A DNA stretch of 9,852 nucleotides from the NCBI GenBank assembly GCA_023227645.1, contig JALNVJ010000046.1:1-9852 (forward strand). Direction: 5' to 3'. Under the pieces are notes generated by a model. It was given only the letters and a program-made list of their open reading frames with translations, did not search any database and was not told the DNA's origin. Positions 7,916-9,852 of the stretch are shown here, piece by piece. The stretch comes from Bacteroidales bacterium (GTDB lineage Bacteria > Bacteroidota > Bacteroidia > Bacteroidales > P3). Both the position numbers and the translations under genes were made by a program. Numbering within the stretch: the stretch's first letter is position 1; each line of letters starts with the position of its first letter.

Positions 7916-8145
7916 TTCGTATTATTTTTTTTGTTATTATCTTCTTTTGGATAGTATTTCTTTAATGCAGGGTGAATATTTCCAGTGTATCCTTTATCTT
8001 GGTTTTTATAGAGATCTGGGTTATCTTTTTTTATTTTTTCTTTATATCTCTCTACTCTATAAATAGCTATCTTGGGTATTATTAAAGTGGTTAATAATCT
8101 AAAAAGTATGTAGAAAACAATAATTCCAAGTAAAAAATTAATCAT
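7912..8145 (-). CDS. Small single-span membrane protein, possibly DUF4834-like
   Basis: This 77-residue protein has one N-terminal membrane span (about 2-24, FLLGIIVFYILFRLLTTLII) followed by a basic, Lys/Tyr/Asn-rich cytoplasmic tail (KIAIYRVERYKEKIKK and on to a Lys-Asn-rich end). The span plus the Arg-containing FRLL segment recalls small Bacteroidota proteins (DUF4834) that, from memory, often sit next to YfhO-family genes; the acidic GEYIDYEE-like C-terminal motif of those proteins is missing here, so this is a weak assignment. It starts 3 nt after the universal-stress gene stops and overlaps the YfhO-family start by 4 nt, which strongly supports it as a real, translated gene. Its position suggests a small partner of the YfhO-family protein (inference). 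No catalytic or binding motif is visible. Confidence 0.8.
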   Translation of the reverse strand: MINFLLGIIVFYILFRLLTTLIIPKIAIYRVERYKEKIKKDNPDLYKNQDKGYTGNIHPALKKYYPKEDNNKKNNTK

Positions 8146-8148
8146 AAT

Positions 8149-9003
8149 TTATTCGCATAAAATGAATAAATCGTTTCTTGGATTAACAAAGAGAATAGGA
8201 ATGTCTAAATTGTTCTCTATTGTTTTAAGTTCTTTAAGTCCAAATATTGAATTTGTCCAATCTTTATCTTTAGTTGTTTGACATATAACTAAACCAGCTC
8301 CAATTTCTCTCGCATAATCAATGGCTTGATAATCAACATATGTTTTAGGATTAGATGATAGTTTAAGCTTATAGTTAATCTTGAAATTATCAAACATCTT
8401 CATTAGAAACTTAATATTATAATGTAGTTGATGACGATGGAATTCATCTTTATAGTTATGGTAATAAACAATTATTTCACTCTCTGAAAATCTTCCAAAA
8501 TAAGATCCCCACAAAACTTTCTCCTTACTCTCTCTCATATTATTGATAGTTAGTATGGCCTTATCGAAGGAAAGGGGTTCTTTTTGATTTTGATCTACTA
8601 TAAAATATGCAACACGAGATTCGTACAAGTTTTTAAATAGTTCTTTTGGATAATTGGCAAGTTTTTGTTTTTTATTTTGTGGTTTATCTGAATTAGATGA
8701 TGTTACTAATAGGACTCCAGATAATAGTTCTGATATTTTATGAAGAATTAGTTTTGATTTACCTTCAATTGCAAGATAGGAGCAAAAAGGGATTTCAACT
8801 ATATTAGAGGCTAACTCTTTTAACTTTTCTTCTGCCTCCTCGGTTTTTGTATTTGTATATTCTTTGTCAGATATATGCAATAATATTAATCCTTTGTCAA
8901 GCATTTTAGCAAAACAAATTGCATTATTAATTATTGCCTCTGTCTTATCTAAATCGGTTAGGTATGCAATAATAAATTGGTCTTTTTTTTCTTTATGTCC
9001 CAA
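8149..9003 (-). CDS. Tandem universal-stress-protein-like (UspA) cytoplasmic protein with TTG start
   Basis: The 284 residues look like two Usp-type alpha/beta units. Unit 1 starts with the strand FIIAYLTDLDK (10-20), then a helix (AIINNAICFAKMLD), a second strand LILLHISD (39-46), and GVLLVTSS (96-103). Unit 2 starts with KAILTINN (148-155), then SEIIVYYHN, GAGLVICQTTKD (235-246) and PILFVNPRNDLFILCE (269-284), a C-terminal ending seen in Bacteroidota Usp proteins. Neither unit shows the Gly-2x-Gly-9x-Gly-Ser/Thr loop of ATP-binding Usp members, so it is probably a non-ATP-binding type. There is no signal peptide. The reading frame upstream of the TTG at 9003 contains no ATG before a stop at 9049-9051, and the first internal ATG (residue 34) would delete the first strand, so TTG is the best start. 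It lies 10 nt after the rhomboid stop and 3 nt before the next gene, hence in one operon. Its role is unknown. Confidence 0.85.
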   Translation of the reverse strand: MGHKEKKDQFIIAYLTDLDKTEAIINNAICFAKMLDKGLILLHISDKEYTNTKTEEAEEKLKELASNIVEIPFCSYLAIEGKSKLILHKISELLSGVLLVTSSNSDKPQNKKQKLANYPKELFKNLYESRVAYFIVDQNQKEPLSFDKAILTINNMRESKEKVLWGSYFGRFSESEIIVYYHNYKDEFHRHQLHYNIKFLMKMFDNFKINYKLKLSSNPKTYVDYQAIDYAREIGAGLVICQTTKDKDWTNSIFGLKELKTIENNLDIPILFVNPRNDLFILCE

Positions 9004-9013
9004 GTCACTAAAT

Positions 9014-9718
9014 TTAAAATCTGTACTTTTTCTTCTTCCAATACATAATTAGAATGAAACCTGCCAAAGCACCTCCAAGATGCGCAAAGTGAGCAATCCC
9101 ATCAGTGGTTCCAACAACTCCATTAAATAACTCTAAAACAATGTATCCAATAACGAACCATTTGGTTTTGATAGGGAAAAGAAAATAAAGATAAATATAA
9201 GCATTTGGGAACATCATGCCAAATGCAAGTAAGAGTCCAAAAACTATTCCCGATGCACCAACGGTATTTATTTGATTTAAAAAATCTCTAATTGGAATCT
9301 TTTGAACACCTGTATTAACATATTCTACTCCGTTTTGCATAGCAGAAACAATATCAGCATACATAAAATAGTAGGTGATTTGTTGAACAAAGGCAGCACC
9401 AAGGGCAGCAGTGAAACAAAAGAAAATAAACTTTTTAGGTCCCCAAATATTTTCTAATGTATAACCAAACATCCAAATAGCAAACATATTAAAGAAAAGA
9501 TGATTGAAATTGGCATGCATAAATGAATAAGTAATGTATTGCCAAAAATGATGACTATCTGCCATAAAGAAATGAAGTCCGAAAATATCTGTTAGTTCAA
9601 TACCTTTAATTCTAAGTACGTAGGTAGTGAAAAACACTAAAATATTTATAATTAATAGGTTCTTACAAACAGGGGGTAAGAAGTTAAACTGATGTGGGCT
9701 ATATTGGTCGTTACGCAT
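9014..9718 (-). CDS. Rhomboid-family intramembrane serine protease
   Basis: Rhomboids cut transmembrane substrates within the bilayer using a Ser-His dyad. Numbered from the start chosen here (234 residues), the catalytic Ser156 is in GASG (154-157), within TVGASGIVFG. The partner His213 is in HFAHLGGALAGF, with His210 three residues before it. The oxyanion-side His73 and Asn77 are in MHANFNHLFFNMFAIWMFG. Six spans are visible: about 19-36, 76-92, 97-117 (weaker start), 155-170, 184-205 and 212-228. A loop of about 40 residues (YADIVSAMQNGVEYVNTGVQ and on) precedes the catalytic Ser. The frame is open to an ATG at 9754, but that codon lies upstream of and next to a perfect -7 element (9744-9751), so that transcript cannot include it. 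The ATG at 9718 gives the family-like start MRNDQYSP. It is the first gene of the leftward operon. The substrate is unknown. Confidence 0.93.
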   Translation of the reverse strand: MRNDQYSPHQFNFLPPVCKNLLIINILVFFTTYVLRIKGIELTDIFGLHFFMADSHHFWQYITYSFMHANFNHLFFNMFAIWMFGYTLENIWGPKKFIFFCFTAALGAAFVQQITYYFMYADIVSAMQNGVEYVNTGVQKIPIRDFLNQINTVGASGIVFGLLLAFGMMFPNAYIYLYFLFPIKTKWFVIGYIVLELFNGVVGTTDGIAHFAHLGGALAGFILIMYWKKKKYRF

Positions 9719-9743
9719 ATCTCTTATTTCAATTATTAACTTG

Positions 9744-9751
9744 CAAATGTA
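9744..9751 (-). promoter_or_regulatory. -7 element driving the rhomboid-led leftward operon
   Basis: The minus strand reads TACATTTG (then CA), an exact TAnnTTTG match. The first base of the ATG at 9718 is 26 nt downstream of the motif's last base, giving a leader of about 20 nt (ATAATTGAAATAAGAGAT just before it). The -33 area is occupied by an A/T-rich inverted repeat rather than a clear TTG. This motif decides between the two candidate rhomboid starts. Confidence 0.6.
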
Positions 9752-9764
9752 CATTTTTTTTTAA

Positions 9765-9787
9765 AATATCTGATAAATTTAGATATT
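9765..9787. repeat. Short inverted repeat over the -33 region of the operon promoter
   Basis: AATATCT (9765-9771) and AGATATT (9781-9787) form 7-bp perfect arms with a 9-nt spacer. They sit 14-36 nt upstream of the -7 element at 9744-9751, where a regulator would overlap the -33 contact. It is A/T-rich and could be chance. Confidence 0.25.
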
Positions 9788-9844
9788 ATTAGTAATGTAA
9801 TTTATTTTCTTAAGCTATATCAATTTCATTTCAAAAAATAATTG

Positions 9845-9852
9845 TATCTTCG
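9845..9852 (+). promoter_or_regulatory. Possible -7 element for a rightward gene beyond the window
   Basis: TATCTTCG at the extreme right edge differs from TAnnTTTG at one position; this T-to-C variant is common in Bacteroidota promoters. No gene starts before the edge, so it cannot be confirmed here. If real, the 9755-9852 gap is a divergent intergenic region. Confidence 0.3.

Noticed and set aside
8864..9052. A 62-codon plus-strand frame across the rhomboid/Usp junction
   Set aside because: It is antisense to two well-supported genes and covers their junction; no motif or promoter supports it.

Overview
The window looks like an ordinary chromosomal segment from an AT-rich member of the Bacteroidota. 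The grounds are: several matches to the Bacteroidota -7 promoter motif TAnnTTTG with A/T-rich leaders and no clear Shine-Dalgarno sites; signal peptides that appear to be cut just before Gln; and Bacteroidota-style TrmD, S9 peptidase, YfhO and universal-stress-type proteins. The order is uncertain (Bacteroidales or a relative seems likeliest). I see no RNA gene, insertion sequence, phage gene or CRISPR array.

Layout. The left edge (1-555, minus) holds the N-terminal 185 codons of an unrecognised secreted protein. A 128-bp gap (556-683) separates it from the divergent trmD (684-1370, plus; tRNA m1G37 methyltransferase). After trmD, behind its own -7 element, comes an unrecognised multi-spanning membrane protein (1425-2639, plus) whose C-terminal tail resembles a WG/KWG repeat. 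A hairpin at 2666-2690, with a T-rich tract on the minus side and a weaker one on the plus side, separates it from the convergent leftward genes.

Everything from 2709 to 9718 is read leftwards. A promoter at 9744-9751 starts a tightly packed run: rhomboid protease (9718-9014), 10-nt gap, universal-stress-like protein with a TTG start (9003-8149), 3-nt gap, 77-residue single-span membrane protein (8145-7912), 4-nt ATGA overlap, and a large YfhO-family membrane protein (7915-5297). After 89 nt containing a 21-bp tandem repeat and a -7-like element comes a secreted S9 prolyl-oligopeptidase-type peptidase (5207-2709), which ends at the shared hairpin. It may be transcribed both from its own promoter and by read-through.

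How the genes work together. Four of the five leftward genes act in or beyond the inner membrane: intramembrane proteolysis, a small membrane protein, a GT-C-like membrane protein and an exported peptidase. An envelope theme is a reasonable inference but not proven. trmD is a translation-fidelity gene with no evident link to its neighbours. I found no convincing novel system. The points most worth a second look are the stop codon inside the 21-bp repeat at the YfhO C-terminus, the WG-tailed membrane protein, the rhomboid/USP/small-membrane/YfhO operon, and two start-site corrections.
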